Positions 47,987 to 57,148 of a stretch of 64,000 bases of DNA are shown here, in pieces. The position numbers and the translations under genes were made by a program. The stretch spans positions 124,001-188,000 of the forward strand of contig NZ_JYLB01000007.1 in NCBI RefSeq assembly GCF_001042905.1, in the 5' to 3' direction. How positions within the stretch are numbered: position 1 is the stretch's first letter; the number at the start of each line of letters is the position of its first letter. The stretch comes from Pseudomonas lini. Lineage in GTDB: Bacteria; Pseudomonadota; Gammaproteobacteria; Pseudomonadales; Pseudomonadaceae. The notes beneath the pieces were generated by a model that did not search any database, was not told the origin of the DNA, and saw only the letters and a list, made by a program, of their open reading frames with translations.

Positions 47987-48088
47987 CGTAGGAGCTGCCG
48001 AAGGCTGCGATCTTTTGATCTTGATTCTGACGCCTGACCTATTGCTGAAGGCAAAGTCAAAAGATCGCAGCCTTCGGCAGCTCCTACG
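47987..48088. repeat. REPIN, family A
   Basis: Arms CGTAGGAGCTGCCGAAGGCT (47987) and its complement ending 48088, perfect over 30 bases, spacer about 42 bases. It lies 38 bases upstream of the quiC1 start, an unusual place for a REPIN, in a promoter rather than a terminator position. Confidence 0.85.
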
Positions 48089-48126
48089 CCCTGACAAGAA
48101 ATTTCCCTACCACCGGGAGTCGACAC

Positions 48127-50028
48127 ATGCAGCGTTCCATTGCCACCGTTTCCTTGAGCGGCACCCTGCCGGAAAAACTCGAAGCCATCGCCGCCGCCGG
48201 TTTTGACGGGGTGGAGATTTTTGAGAATGACCTTCTCTACTACGACGGCAGCCCGCGGGAAATCAGACAGATGTGCGCCGATCTCGGGATCGCCATCACG
48301 CTGTTTCAACCCTTTCGGGATTTCGAAGGTTGCCGCCGCGATCGCCTGCCACGCAATCTGGAGCGGGCCGAGCGCAAGTTCGATTTGATGCAGGAACTGG
48401 GCACCGACCTGGTGCTGGTGTGCAGCAACGCCTCGGCCGACTCCATCGGTGAAGAGCAGGTCCTGATTGATGATTTGCATCAGCTCGCAGAGCGGGCCAG
48501 CATTCGTAGCCTGCGGATTGGCTATGAAGCGCTGGCCTGGGGCCGGCATGTGAACACGTATCAACAGGTGTGGAATATCGTTCGCCAGGCCGATCATCCA
48601 AGCCTCGGTGTATTGCTGGACAGTTTTCATACGCTGTCGCTCAAGGGCGACCCGAGCGCCATCGCCGATATTCCCGGCGACAAGATTTTCTTCGTGCAAA
48701 TGGCCGACGCGCCGATCCTGGCCATGGATGTGCTGGAGTGGAGCCGGCATTTCCGCTGTTTCCCGGGCCAGGGCGAATTCGATCTGCCGGGCTTCCTCGC
48801 GCCCATCATCAAGAGTGGCTACACCGGGCCGCTGTCGCTGGAGATCTTCAACGACGGCTTTCGCGCCGCACCGCCACGGGCCAACGCCGCCGACGGTTTG
48901 CGTTCGTTGCTGTATCTGGAAGAGAAAACCCGCCAACGTCTGGAACAGGAAGCCACGCCCGCAACCAATCGCGACATTCTGTTCGACACCCCAAGCGCCA
49001 GTGAATACAGCGGCATCGAGTTTCTTGAATTCGCAGTGGACGAAAGCCTCGGTGCCAAGCTGTCCCATTGGCTGGAGCGGCTGGGGTTCGTCAAGGCCGG
49101 GCAACACCGTTCCAAGAGTGTCAGCCTGTTGCGTCAGGGCGATATCAACCTGATCCTCAACTCTGAACCTTATTCCTTCGCCCACAGTTTTTTCGAGGCA
49201 CACGGCCCATCGCTGTGCGCCACCGCCGTGCGGGTCAAGGACAGCGCCAGTGCGCTGGCCCGTGCCGTGGCTTACAAAGGCCAGCCCTATCGCGGACTCG
49301 TTGGTCCCAATGAGCTCGAACTGGCAGCGGTGCGTGCGCCGGATGGCAGCCTGATTTACCTGGTGGACCAGGGCGACGATGTCTACGGCACCGACTTCAA
49401 TCTGCAACCGACGGCCGTGGCCAGCGGTGGCCTCAAGCGTATCGACCATATGGCGATGGCACTGCCCGCCGACAGCCTCGACAGTTGGGTGCTGTTCTAT
49501 AAAAGCCTGATGGATTTCGAAGCCGACGATGAAGTGGTGCTGCCCGACCCGTATGGTTTGGTGAAGAGCCGCGCATTGCGCAGCCGATGCAGTTCGATCC
49601 GCTTGCCGCTGAACATTTCCGAGAACCGCAACACCGCCATCTCTCACGCGCTGTCGAGTTATCGCGGTTCCGGCGTGCATCACATCGCGTTCGATTGCGA
49701 CGACATCTTTGCCGAAGTCAGCCGCGCCAAGGAGGCGGGCGTACCGCTGCTGGATATCCCGCTCAACTACTACGATGACCTCGCCGCGCGGTTCGATTTC
49801 GACGATGAGTTCCTCAGCGAACTGGCCTATTTCAACGTGCTCTATGACCGCGATGCCCAGGGCGGCGAGCTGTTTCATGTCTACACCGAGCCGTTCGAAG
49901 GGCGGTTCTTCTTTGAAATCATCCAGCGCAAAAACGGCTACGCGGGTTACGGCGCGGCCAACGTGGCAGTGCGACTGGCGGCCATGGCTAAATCGCGAAG
50001 TGGTGGCGTACGTCAGGCAAAGTTGTAG
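48127..50028 (+). CDS. quiC1: 3-dehydroshikimate dehydratase, QuiC1 two-domain type
   Basis: A 633-residue fusion. Residues 1-285 are a xylose-isomerase-like TIM barrel with metal ligands visible as IGYEALAW (Glu134), LLDSFHT (Asp165), FFVQMAD (Gln191) and LSLEIFND (Glu239); it dehydrates 3-dehydroshikimate to protocatechuate. Residues about 295-620 are a double vicinal-oxygen-chelate domain like 4-hydroxyphenylpyruvate dioxygenase (GIEFLEFAVDE; RIDHMAMALP; VHHIAFDCDD; FFEIIQRKNGYAGYG), keeping the His-His-Glu iron triad. The role of this second domain in QuiC1 is not well understood. With the neighbouring AroE- and AroQ-type genes it completes quinate to protocatechuate. GGGAG stands 8 bases before the ATG. 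Confidence 0.93.
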   Translation: MQRSIATVSLSGTLPEKLEAIAAAGFDGVEIFENDLLYYDGSPREIRQMCADLGIAITLFQPFRDFEGCRRDRLPRNLERAERKFDLMQELGTDLVLVCSNASADSIGEEQVLIDDLHQLAERASIRSLRIGYEALAWGRHVNTYQQVWNIVRQADHPSLGVLLDSFHTLSLKGDPSAIADIPGDKIFFVQMADAPILAMDVLEWSRHFRCFPGQGEFDLPGFLAPIIKSGYTGPLSLEIFNDGFRAAPPRANAADGLRSLLYLEEKTRQRLEQEATPATNRDILFDTPSASEYSGIEFLEFAVDESLGAKLSHWLERLGFVKAGQHRSKSVSLLRQGDINLILNSEPYSFAHSFFEAHGPSLCATAVRVKDSASALARAVAYKGQPYRGLVGPNELELAAVRAPDGSLIYLVDQGDDVYGTDFNLQPTAVASGGLKRIDHMAMALPADSLDSWVLFYKSLMDFEADDEVVLPDPYGLVKSRALRSRCSSIRLPLNISENRNTAISHALSSYRGSGVHHIAFDCDDIFAEVSRAKEAGVPLLDIPLNYYDDLAARFDFDDEFLSELAYFNVLYDRDAQGGELFHVYTEPFEGRFFFEIIQRKNGYAGYGAANVAVRLAAMAKSRSGGVRQAKL

Positions 50029-50131
50029 GAAAATCGTAAACACGGGTACAAAACCGCTGCCTCGCGGCTTCCTTCACCGCGCGCAGCGGCCCATAATCGC
50101 CTGCTTGTGCAGTGATGGCCGTGAGCCCGCA

Positions 50132-50809
50132 ATGACAATAATTTCAGAACTCTCCGTAGCGCCCGAAATGCCAATTGCCGAGCCTCGCAAGAGTCGCAAG
50201 AACAATCCGGAAAAGACCCGCGAGAACATCCTTCAAGAGGCCATTGTCGAGTTCGTTCAGCAGGGGCTTTCCGGTGCGCGCGTTGATGCGATCGCCGACC
50301 GCATCCACACCTCCAAACGCATGATCTATTACTACTTCGGCAGTAAGGAGCAGCTCTACGTCGAGGTGCTGGAGAAACTCTACGGGGATATCCGCAGCAC
50401 CGAAAACCGTCTGCACTTAGCCGAACTGGCGCCGGTGGAAGCGATTCGGCGATTGGTGGAATTCACCTTCGATCACCATGATCGCAACGTCGATTTCGTG
50501 CGTATCGTCAGCATCGAGAACATTCACAACGCCGAGTACGTGAAGCGCTCCGATGCGATCAAGGCGATGAACAACACCATCCTCGATTCACTGGGCGAGA
50601 TTTTGCGTCGTGGCTCCGAAGAAGGTGTATTCCGCACCGACCTCGATCCATTGGATGTGCATCTGCTGATCAGCTCGTTTTGCTTCTATCGCGTATCGAA
50701 CCGTCATACCTTCGGTGAGATCTTTCAGATCGATTTGCCGGACGAAAGCATCAAGCAGCGTCATCGGGAGATGATTTGCGAGTCGGTTTTGCGATACCTG
50801 CAGGCCTGA
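50132..50809 (+). CDS. TetR-family transcriptional regulator
   Basis: A 225-residue regulator. The helix-turn-helix domain runs KTRENILQEAIVEFVQQGLS and VDAIADRIHTSKRMIYYYFG with SKEQLYVEVLEKLYGDIR; the rest is a helical ligand domain including a TetR_C-like DLDPLDVHLLISSFCFYRVS. The ATG at 50132 was chosen; a second in-frame ATG at 50168 is possible, and neither has a strong site. It follows quiC1 by 103 bases on the same strand and probably controls the quinate/shikimate genes. Confidence 0.9.
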   Translation: MTIISELSVAPEMPIAEPRKSRKNNPEKTRENILQEAIVEFVQQGLSGARVDAIADRIHTSKRMIYYYFGSKEQLYVEVLEKLYGDIRSTENRLHLAELAPVEAIRRLVEFTFDHHDRNVDFVRIVSIENIHNAEYVKRSDAIKAMNNTILDSLGEILRRGSEEGVFRTDLDPLDVHLLISSFCFYRVSNRHTFGEIFQIDLPDESIKQRHREMICESVLRYLQA

Positions 50810-50822
50810 TTTGTAGGTTCCT

Positions 50823-50907
50823 AAAAGATCGCAGCCTGCGGCAGCTCCTACAGGATCGGTTAAACGCCGATTACCGTGTAGGAGCTGCCGCAGGCTGCGA
50901 TCTTTTG
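50823..50907. repeat. REPIN, family A variant
   Basis: Arms containing AAAGATCGCAGCCTGCGGCA (50824) and its complement ending 50907; here the tip reads CCGCAGG instead of CCGAAGG. Spacer about 24 bases, between the convergent TetR and dehydrogenase genes. Confidence 0.85.
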
Positions 50908-50911
50908 ATTT

Positions 50912-51766
50912 TCAACCATTCATGCTCTGAAAATGCGCCAGCATCCGCTGAGCATCCGGCACCACCCCGCTGAACAGTTCAAACGCCTTCACCGCCTGGA
51001 ACACCGCCATGTTACCGCCATCCAGGGTTCGGCAACCCAACGCACGAGCGTTGCGCAGCAGTTCGGTTTCCAGCGGGAAGTAAACGATCTCCGCGACCCA
51101 CAATTGCGCCCGAAGCAGTTCCACCGGCACGGGCATGCCCGGCAGCTTTTTCATGCCCATCGGCGTGGTATTCACCAAGCCGTCAGCCTGACCCAGCGTG
51201 CCTGGCAAATCATGCCCGGCCACGGCGCGGCCGAAACCGAAATGCTGATTGAGGTTGTTCGCCAACGACTGAGCGCGACTTTGATCCACATCGAAAATGC
51301 TCAGCAGCTGTACGCCTTCGCTCAATAGCGCGTGGGCCACTGCCGCGCCTGCGCCACCGGCACCCATTTGCACCACACGATCACGGGCAACGTCCTTCAA
51401 ACCACGGCGAAAGCCTTCGGCAAAACCCAGGCAATCGGTGTTGTGGCCGATGCGTTTACCGTCCTTCAGCACCACCGTATTCACCGCGCCAATACCGCGT
51501 GCCTCCGGCGACAATTCGTCGAGCAACGGGATGATCGTCTGCTTGCACGGGAAGGTGATGTTCAGCCCGGTGAAATTCATCCGTTCGGCGGCCATCAGCA
51601 GGTCGGGCAGGGCGCTGCTGTCGAGTTTCAACTGATCCAGATCGATCAACCGATACAGGTAACGCAAACCCTGCGCATCGCCTTCATGCTCGTGCAGCGC
51701 CGGGGTGCGGGAAGCCTGAATGCCGGCACCGATCAGCCCGGCCAATATCACGGTGTTCTGTGTCAT
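50912..51766 (-). CDS. Quinate/shikimate dehydrogenase, NAD-type
   Basis: A 284-residue AroE-superfamily enzyme. The substrate domain has GLIGAGIQASRTPALHEHEG and MNFTGLNITFPCKQTIIPLL, and the nucleotide domain has QMGAGGAGAAVAHALLSEGV followed by SIFDVDQSRAQSLA. The Asp after the second strand, in place of the Arg/Thr of NADPH enzymes, favours NAD, and the NITFPCKQ motif is that of quinate/shikimate dehydrogenases such as the Corynebacterium enzyme rather than biosynthetic AroE. Other marks: GAVNTVVLKDGKRIGHNTDC (catalytic Asp), TTPMGM. It lies 5 bases after aroQ. The housekeeping aroE must be elsewhere. Confidence 0.88.
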   Translation of the reverse strand: MTQNTVILAGLIGAGIQASRTPALHEHEGDAQGLRYLYRLIDLDQLKLDSSALPDLLMAAERMNFTGLNITFPCKQTIIPLLDELSPEARGIGAVNTVVLKDGKRIGHNTDCLGFAEGFRRGLKDVARDRVVQMGAGGAGAAVAHALLSEGVQLLSIFDVDQSRAQSLANNLNQHFGFGRAVAGHDLPGTLGQADGLVNTTPMGMKKLPGMPVPVELLRAQLWVAEIVYFPLETELLRNARALGCRTLDGGNMAVFQAVKAFELFSGVVPDAQRMLAHFQSMNG

Positions 51767-51771
51767 GACGC

Positions 51772-52212
51772 TTAACCTTCCAAACGTTGGCTGAAATGCT
51801 CCAGCGCCAAACGATAGCCGTGGCTGCCGAAACCGCACATGACCGCGGTGGCGATGGACGAAACAAAGGAGTGATGCCGGAAGGGTTCGCGGGCATGGAC
51901 GTTGGACAAGTGTACTTCGATCACCGGCAATTCGCTGGCGACCAAGGCATCGCGAATGGCAACCGAGGTGTGAGTCCACGCGGCCGGGTTGATGACGATC
52001 CCGGCGCAGCGGCCACGGGCGGCGTGAATCCAGTCGAGCAGTTCGCCTTCATGGTTGGTCTGGCGAAATTCCACTGTCAGGCCGAACTCTTCGGCAGCGC
52101 GACCGCACAGCGCTGAAATGTCTGCCAGGGTTTCATGGCCGTAAGTCGCCGGTTCACGGGTGCCCAGCAGGTTCAGGTTCGGGCCGTTGAGCACCAGAAC
52201 GATAGGGGACAT
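51772..52212 (-). CDS. aroQ: Type II 3-dehydroquinate dehydratase
   Basis: A 146-residue dodecameric-type dehydroquinase. Motifs: [20 protein letters not shown] (catalytic Tyr), [37 protein letters not shown] (His) and [18 protein letters not shown] (Arg and substrate site). It interconverts 3-dehydroquinate and 3-dehydroshikimate; beside the dehydrogenase and quiC1 it is likely the catabolic copy. The start at 52212 matches the family; 5 more codons upstream are not needed. Confidence 0.93.
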   Translation of the reverse strand: MSPIVLVLNGPNLNLLGTREPATYGHETLADISALCGRAAEEFGLTVEFRQTNHEGELLDWIHAARGRCAGIVINPAAWTHTSVAIRDALVASELPVIEVHLSNVHAREPFRHHSFVSSIATAVMCGFGSHGYRLALEHFSQRLEG

Positions 52213-52347
52213 GGGGTCTCTCCACATATTATTTTTGGCAGTGGCCGAGGGTTTCAGCCTGTGAGGAGAAATTGTACTAACTGGTTAATAAGGTCAATTG
52301 AAGAGGGCGTCAGGTTCGGATTATTTGTGCGGTGATCGGACAGATGC

Positions 52348-52423
52348 AAAAGATCGCAGCCTTCGGCAGCTCTTACAGGAGAACGCATTCCAACGTAGGA
52401 GCTGCCGAAGGCTGCGATCTTTT
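52348..52423. repeat. REPIN, family A
   Basis: Arms AAAGATCGCAGCCTTCGGCA (52348) and its complement ending 52423, with a 16-base spacer. The right arm ends exactly at the LysR stop codon region (52423-52425). Confidence 0.85.
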
Positions 52424-53334
52424 CAGCGAGGCAGATGTTCAACCAGAAAATCGATAAACGCTCTTAGCCGCAACGGCACATGGCGGCTTTGCGGATACAG
52501 CAAAGTGAAAGGGCGGGAGCGTCCGCTATAAGGCTTGAGCACCTCCACCAGCGAACCGTTCGCCAGTTCGTTTTCGACAATGAAGCGATAGGTTTGAAAC
52601 AACCCTGCGCCGTGTTTCGCCAATGTCACGCCGCCTAATACGTCATCGGAGCAGCAGTAGTTGCCCTCGGCAAGAATCTCCAGCGGCACACCGTTGTCGT
52701 TGAACAGCCAGGCAATCCGTCTGCCGCTGCTGGGCAGTTCGTACTGGATGCATTCGTGCTTAGCCAAGTCATCCAGGGTTTGCGGAGTGCCGGCACGCTT
52801 CAGGTAATCAGGACTGGCAATCATCACCAGCGCGGCGTCCTCCAGCGGCCGGGCAATCAGCCCGGAGTCGGGAATAGCCCGCACGCGGATTGCCATGTCA
52901 TAGCCTTCGCCGACGAAATCGATGTTGCGATTGCTGATGTGCGCCTCGACTTTCACGGCGGGAAAGTGCGCCCGAAACGCAGGCAGCAAGGGCAGGATTC
53001 GATGATGGGCGTAGGTCGTCGGAATGCTGATGCGCAGAGTGCCAGAAGGTTCTTGCTGCTGTCCCATCACCTCGCGCTGGGCCTCGACCAATTGTGCGAG
53101 AGCCTCACGACACTCCTCGAAATAACGCCGGCCACTGTCGGTCAGCTTGACGCTACGGGTGGTACGCGCAAACAACCGCACACCCAAACGTTCTTCCATG
53201 CGCGACACCGAGCGGCTGACGGCGGCCGGGGTCACGCCTGCCACCAGAGCCGCGGCAGTAAAGCTGCCAGCCTCTGCGGCCAGACAAAACAGTTCGATGC
53301 TGCCCAGCTGAAGATCGTCGAAATGTCGCTGCAT
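52423..53334 (-). CDS. LysR-family transcriptional regulator
   Basis: A 303-residue regulator: helix-turn-helix (LGSIELFCLAAEAGSFTAAA; GVTPAAVSRSVSRMEERLGV; LFARTTRSVKLTDSG) and a substrate-binding domain (about 90-300: SGTLRISIPTTYAHHRILPL; EGYDMAIRVRAIPDSGLIAR; CCSDDVLGGVTLAKHGAGLF). This type is common near detoxification or aromatic genes. It is on the same strand as aroQ and the dehydrogenase, with 210 bases between, and could regulate them or an unlinked gene. Confidence 0.9.
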   Translation of the reverse strand: MQRHFDDLQLGSIELFCLAAEAGSFTAAALVAGVTPAAVSRSVSRMEERLGVRLFARTTRSVKLTDSGRRYFEECREALAQLVEAQREVMGQQQEPSGTLRISIPTTYAHHRILPLLPAFRAHFPAVKVEAHISNRNIDFVGEGYDMAIRVRAIPDSGLIARPLEDAALVMIASPDYLKRAGTPQTLDDLAKHECIQYELPSSGRRIAWLFNDNGVPLEILAEGNYCCSDDVLGGVTLAKHGAGLFQTYRFIVENELANGSLVEVLKPYSGRSRPFTLLYPQSRHVPLRLRAFIDFLVEHLPR

Positions 53335-53468
53335 GATTGATTACACCGGGAATCAAATGAAGTACCAGTGGCTGTATTTATCAAATCAGGACGTACAAAT
53401 ACAGGGCGTTTCAATCGCCCACAAAAAAGCCGTCCAGTGGACGGCCGATTTGTAGGTGGAGGCTGCAA

Positions 53469-54548
53469 TCAACGACGGGTCAACAACACCCCGGACTCCA
53501 TGTGATGGGTCCACGGAAACTGGTCGAACATCGCGCATTGAGTAATGCGGTGGGTGTCGTGCAGTTGGGCGATGTTGGCCGCGAGGGTTTCCGGGTTGCA
53601 GGAAATGTAGAGGATGTTGTCGAAGCGTCGGGTCAGTTCGCAAGTGTCCGGGTCCATGCCGGCGCGGGGCGGGTCGACGAACACGCTACCGAACTCGTAG
53701 CTCTTGAGGTCGATGCCGTGCAGGCGGCGGAACGGGCGAACTTCGTTCAGGGCTTCGGTCAGTTCTTCGGCAGACAAACGCACCAGCGTGACGTTATCCA
53801 CCGCGTTTTCACTCAGGTTGCTGAGTGCTGCGTTGACCGAGGTCTTGCTGATTTCGGTGGCCAGCGCTTTGCGCACGCGGGTCGCGAGCGGCAGGGTGAA
53901 GTTGCCGTTGCCGCAATAAAGCTCCAGCAAATCGTCGGAGCGATCGCCGAGGGCGTCATACGCCCAGTTGAGCATCTTCTGGTTCACCGTGCCGTTGGGT
54001 TGGGTGAACGCGCCTTCCGGCTGGCGATAGCTGAAGGTGCGGCCGCCAACTTCGAGTTTCTCGACCACGTAATCGTGACCGATCACTTCGCGTTTGCCCT
54101 TCGAGCGACCGATGACACTGACGTTCAACTCGGCTGCCAGTTTCGACGCGGCCGCGTGCCAGTGCTCGTCCAGCGGGCGGTGATAGCACAGGGTGATCAT
54201 CGCATCGCCGGCCAGGGTGGTGAGGAACTCCACCTGAAACAGCTTGTGGCTCAGGGCCGCACTCGCTTGCCACGCCGCCTTGAGTTGCGGCATCAACTGG
54301 TTGATGCGCCTGCTTGCGATCGGGAACTCTTCGATCAGGATCGGCGTGCGTTTGTCTTCCTGGGAAAACATCGCGTAGTGGCGCTCGCCGGCTTCGCGCC
54401 ACAGGCGGAACTCGGCACGCAGGCGGAAGTTTTTCAGCGGCGAATCGAACACTACGGGTTCGGGTGCATTGAACGGGGCCAGCAGGTCACGCAGGCGCGT
54501 GACCTTTTCTTCGAGCTGAACGGCGTAGGCCTGGGAGTCAAAAGTCAT
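53469..54548 (-). CDS. trmA: tRNA (uracil-5-)-methyltransferase TrmA
   Basis: A 359-residue SAM enzyme that makes m5U54 in the T-loop of tRNA. Motifs: [19 protein letters not shown] (SAM site) near residue 208, [18 protein letters not shown] near 290, and [14 protein letters not shown] near 315 with the catalytic Cys; Glu of the [12 protein letters not shown] end. The start ([12 protein letters not shown]) overlaps the end of the purine permease gene by 4 bases (ATGA). Confidence 0.95.
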   Translation of the reverse strand: MTFDSQAYAVQLEEKVTRLRDLLAPFNAPEPVVFDSPLKNFRLRAEFRLWREAGERHYAMFSQEDKRTPILIEEFPIASRRINQLMPQLKAAWQASAALSHKLFQVEFLTTLAGDAMITLCYHRPLDEHWHAAASKLAAELNVSVIGRSKGKREVIGHDYVVEKLEVGGRTFSYRQPEGAFTQPNGTVNQKMLNWAYDALGDRSDDLLELYCGNGNFTLPLATRVRKALATEISKTSVNAALSNLSENAVDNVTLVRLSAEELTEALNEVRPFRRLHGIDLKSYEFGSVFVDPPRAGMDPDTCELTRRFDNILYISCNPETLAANIAQLHDTHRITQCAMFDQFPWTHHMESGVLLTRR

Positions 54549-55840
54549 GCGTTGAACCAACCCAATTTGATCACGAACAGAATCGACAGAATCACCAGCG
54601 CCGAATTCAACTCACGGCCGCGACCGGACAACAACTTGATGGCAGTCCAGGAGATGAAGCCGAAGGCGATGCCGTTGGCGATGGAATATGTGAACGGCAT
54701 GGCCAGAGCAGTGACCACGACCGGCGCGGCGACGGTGATGTCGTCCCAGTCTATTTCGGCCAGGCCGGATGTCATCAGTACGGCGACGAACAGCAAGGCA
54801 GGCGCAGTGGCGAAGGCTGGAACGCTGGCCGCCAATGGCGAGAAGAACAGCGCCAACAGGAACAGAATCGCCACCACAATGGCGGTCAGACCGGTGCGGC
54901 CACCGGCACTCACGCCAGCTGCGGATTCGATGTAGCTGGTGGTGGTCGACGTACCCAGCAAGGAACCGGCCATGGCCGCGGTGCTGTCGGCGATCAGGGC
55001 GCGGCCCATTTTCGGCATGTGGCCGTCCTTGCCCATCAGGCCGGCGCGCTTGGCGACGCCGATCAGGGTGCCGGAGTTGTCGAACAGATCGACAAACAGG
55101 AAGGCGAAGATCACGCTGACCAGACCGATGTCCAGTGCGCCTTTGATGTCCAGTTGCAGGAAGGTCGGTGCCAGCGACGGCGGCATCGACATCACGCCAC
55201 CGAACGGGGTGAAGCCCAACAGGATGGAGACGATGGTCACCGACAGAATGCCGATCAGCACCGCTCCACGGACTTTCAGGGCCTCCAGGGCAACGATCAG
55301 GGCAAAACCGAGGGTCGCGAGAATCGGCGCCGGTTGCTTCAAGTCGCCGAGACCGACCATGGTCGCCGGGTTGCTGACGACGATGCCGGCGTTGTGCAGG
55401 GCGATCAATGCCAGGAACAAGCCGATACCGGCGGCAATCGCCGAGCGTAGCGCCAGCGGAATGCTGTTGATGATCCATTCACGGATGCGGAAGATCGACA
55501 ACAGGAAAAACATCACCGCCGAGATGAACACGGCGCCCAGCGCCACTTGCCAGGTGTGGCCCATGTGCAGGACCACGGTGTAAGTGAAGAAGGCGTTCAG
55601 GCCCATGCCCGGTGCGAGGGCGATCGGGTAGTTGGCGATCAGGCCCATGGTCGCCGAGCCGATGGCGGCTGCCAGACAGGTGGCGACGAACACCGCGCCC
55701 TTGTCCATGCCGGTCTCGCCGAGGATGCTCGGGTTGACGAACAGAATGTAGGCCATGGCCAAAAAGGTCGTGACGCCCGCCAGAATCTCGGTCCGCACGT
55801 TGGTGTTGTGTGCCTTGAGTTGAAACAGCCTTTCCAGCAT
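54545..55840 (-). CDS. NCS2-family purine permease (AzgA-type)
   Basis: A 431-residue membrane transporter with about 12-14 helices. The AzgA branch (hypoxanthine, guanine or adenine/proton symport) is recognised by [58 protein letters not shown], and the signature loop [21 protein letters not shown] with [20 protein letters not shown]. It is transcribed ahead of trmA and overlaps it by 4 bases. Confidence 0.9.
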   Translation of the reverse strand: MLERLFQLKAHNTNVRTEILAGVTTFLAMAYILFVNPSILGETGMDKGAVFVATCLAAAIGSATMGLIANYPIALAPGMGLNAFFTYTVVLHMGHTWQVALGAVFISAVMFFLLSIFRIREWIINSIPLALRSAIAAGIGLFLALIALHNAGIVVSNPATMVGLGDLKQPAPILATLGFALIVALEALKVRGAVLIGILSVTIVSILLGFTPFGGVMSMPPSLAPTFLQLDIKGALDIGLVSVIFAFLFVDLFDNSGTLIGVAKRAGLMGKDGHMPKMGRALIADSTAAMAGSLLGTSTTTSYIESAAGVSAGGRTGLTAIVVAILFLLALFFSPLAASVPAFATAPALLFVAVLMTSGLAEIDWDDITVAAPVVVTALAMPFTYSIANGIAFGFISWTAIKLLSGRGRELNSALVILSILFVIKLGWFNA

Positions 55841-56067
55841 GTCTGCTCCTCGTGGCGCGCCCGGCGCCGTGAATGTATCGACCTCAACAGCAAAGCACAG
55901 ACCGCTGCAGGCGCCTGGGTATTTTCTGTGGGGTCGGAAAAAGCCGCGCATCATACCAGCAGCGTGGGGCTATGGCTGCTTATGGCTGCGATCGTCGTCG
56001 ATGTTTTGCACAAAAGGGAACTGCGCCATACTGCGCGCTGTTTTTTTGGGGGAGGGAGGGGGTAGAT

Positions 56068-56523
56068 ATGTATTGCATTAATAAGCGTGTGATTGCGGTA
56101 TGTGGGTTGCTGCTCACCTGTTTCATCGGAGCGCAAACAGCCATTGCGGCCACTGCGCAACCGTTGAGCCAGGTAAAAGTACTCAAGGTCGAATCGCCAG
56201 GCTGTGGCTTTGAAAATATCGCGGATGGCCAAGCGCAAACCAGTTGCGACCACAAAGGGCCAAACATCAAGGTGTACGTGCTGGAAGTCGGCTACGGCCG
56301 TGCAGCCCATGTCGCACTGGACGGTTTCGAGGTGAACGGCACCCGAACCCCTGTCTGTGCCTTTGATACCGGCAACCTGACCGAGTGCTCCGCCGGGAAA
56401 AAAACCGTCGGCTATCTGTACATCTTCAACCTGGCGGGCAAGCAGGACGGCATCTTCACGTTCAGCAACACCTCGATCAACGCACCCGGCAACACGATGT
56501 CGACGCAGCTTTACATCAAGTAA
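56068..56523 (+). CDS. Secreted DUF4879-like protein
   Basis: A 151-residue protein with a signal peptide (MYCINKRVIAVCGLLLTCFI, cleaved near AIAATA). The mature part has VLKVESPGCGFENI, SCDHKGPNIKVYVLEVGYGR, RTPVCAFDTGNLTECSAGKK, TVGYLYIFNLAGKQDGIFTF and a C-terminal MSTQLYIK: four cysteines and the strand pattern I associate with DUF4879/YolA secreted proteins. The start at 56068 has GGGAGG/GGGGGT upstream and puts the signal peptide first; the frame from 55873 is an overextension into the permease promoter region. Confidence 0.6.
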   Translation: MYCINKRVIAVCGLLLTCFIGAQTAIAATAQPLSQVKVLKVESPGCGFENIADGQAQTSCDHKGPNIKVYVLEVGYGRAAHVALDGFEVNGTRTPVCAFDTGNLTECSAGKKTVGYLYIFNLAGKQDGIFTFSNTSINAPGNTMSTQLYIK

Positions 56524-56590
56524 CGGCTGGGCTCGAACAAGGGTCAGGAAAGCTGACTACGCTTTAAAGATTATCCTGTGGACAGCGCCC

Positions 56591-57142
56591 ATGACCTTTA
56601 GAGCCCTGATTACCCTCGCCGAGGGCATCGACGATCTGCAAACCGTGACCCTGATCGATGTGCTGCGCCGCGCCAAGGTTGAAGTGGTGGTGGCCAGCAT
56701 CGAGGCACGGCGCATGCTCACTTGCGCTCGCGGCACCCGCTTGACCGCCGATGCGATGTTGGTGGATTTGCTGGCCCAACCCTTCGACCTGATCGTGCTG
56801 CCTGGCGGTGCCGTGGGGGCGCAACATTTGGCGGCTCACCAACCCCTGCAACAATTGATCAAGGACCAGTCCGCCGCCGGGCGCCTGTTCGCCGGTATCG
56901 CCGAATCTCCGGCACTGGCGCTGCAAACCTTTGGTGTTTTGCGTCAGCGGCGCATGACTTGCCTGCCTACGGTCAGCAATCAACTGTCGGGCTGCAACTT
57001 CGTCGATCAACCGGTGGTGGTCGATGGCAACTGCATCACTGCTCAGGGCTCAGGCGCCGCGTTGGAGTTTGCGCTGACGCTGGTGGAGCAACTCTGCGGC
57101 AAAGCCACGCGGTCGACGGTGTCGGGGGAATTGGTGGTCTAG
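56591..57142 (+). CDS. DJ-1/PfpI-family protein lacking the catalytic residues
   Basis: A 183-residue DJ-1-fold protein: ALITLAEGIDDLQTVTLIDV, LIVLPGGAVGAQHL, GRLFAGIAESPALALQTFGV and CITAQGSGAALEFALTLVEQ. In DJ-1 and E. coli YajL the elbow reads A-I-C-A with a nucleophilic Cys and the acid is Glu in the E-E-x-E-x-V loop. Here Cys is replaced by Ala104 (GIAESP) and Glu by Gln17 (DDLQTV), so glyoxalase/deglycase chemistry at that site should be impossible. The fold and family are clear; the function is not. It is convergent with higA. Confidence 0.85.
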   Translation: MTFRALITLAEGIDDLQTVTLIDVLRRAKVEVVVASIEARRMLTCARGTRLTADAMLVDLLAQPFDLIVLPGGAVGAQHLAAHQPLQQLIKDQSAAGRLFAGIAESPALALQTFGVLRQRRMTCLPTVSNQLSGCNFVDQPVVVDGNCITAQGSGAALEFALTLVEQLCGKATRSTVSGELVV

Positions 57143-57148
57143 TGAATG

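Larger units (their letters stand above)
47510..48126. other. 617-base divergent region, MFS transporter / quiC1
   Basis: Holds an 8-bp inverted repeat (47571-47607), a smaller GTCG/CGAC palindrome (47620-47633), about 330 bases of AT-richer sequence with no convincing gene (one 103-codon frame on the minus strand lacks a start site and any protein-like pattern), and a REPIN at 47987-48088 close to quiC1. Confidence 0.5.

Noticed and set aside
47980-50043. A 687-codon frame antisense to quiC1
   Set aside because: Covers quiC1 completely, begins with REPIN sequence and shows no family motif.
49709-50131. Upstream extension of the TetR gene into quiC1
   Set aside because: The extra 141 codons overlap quiC1 in another frame and have no TetR pattern.
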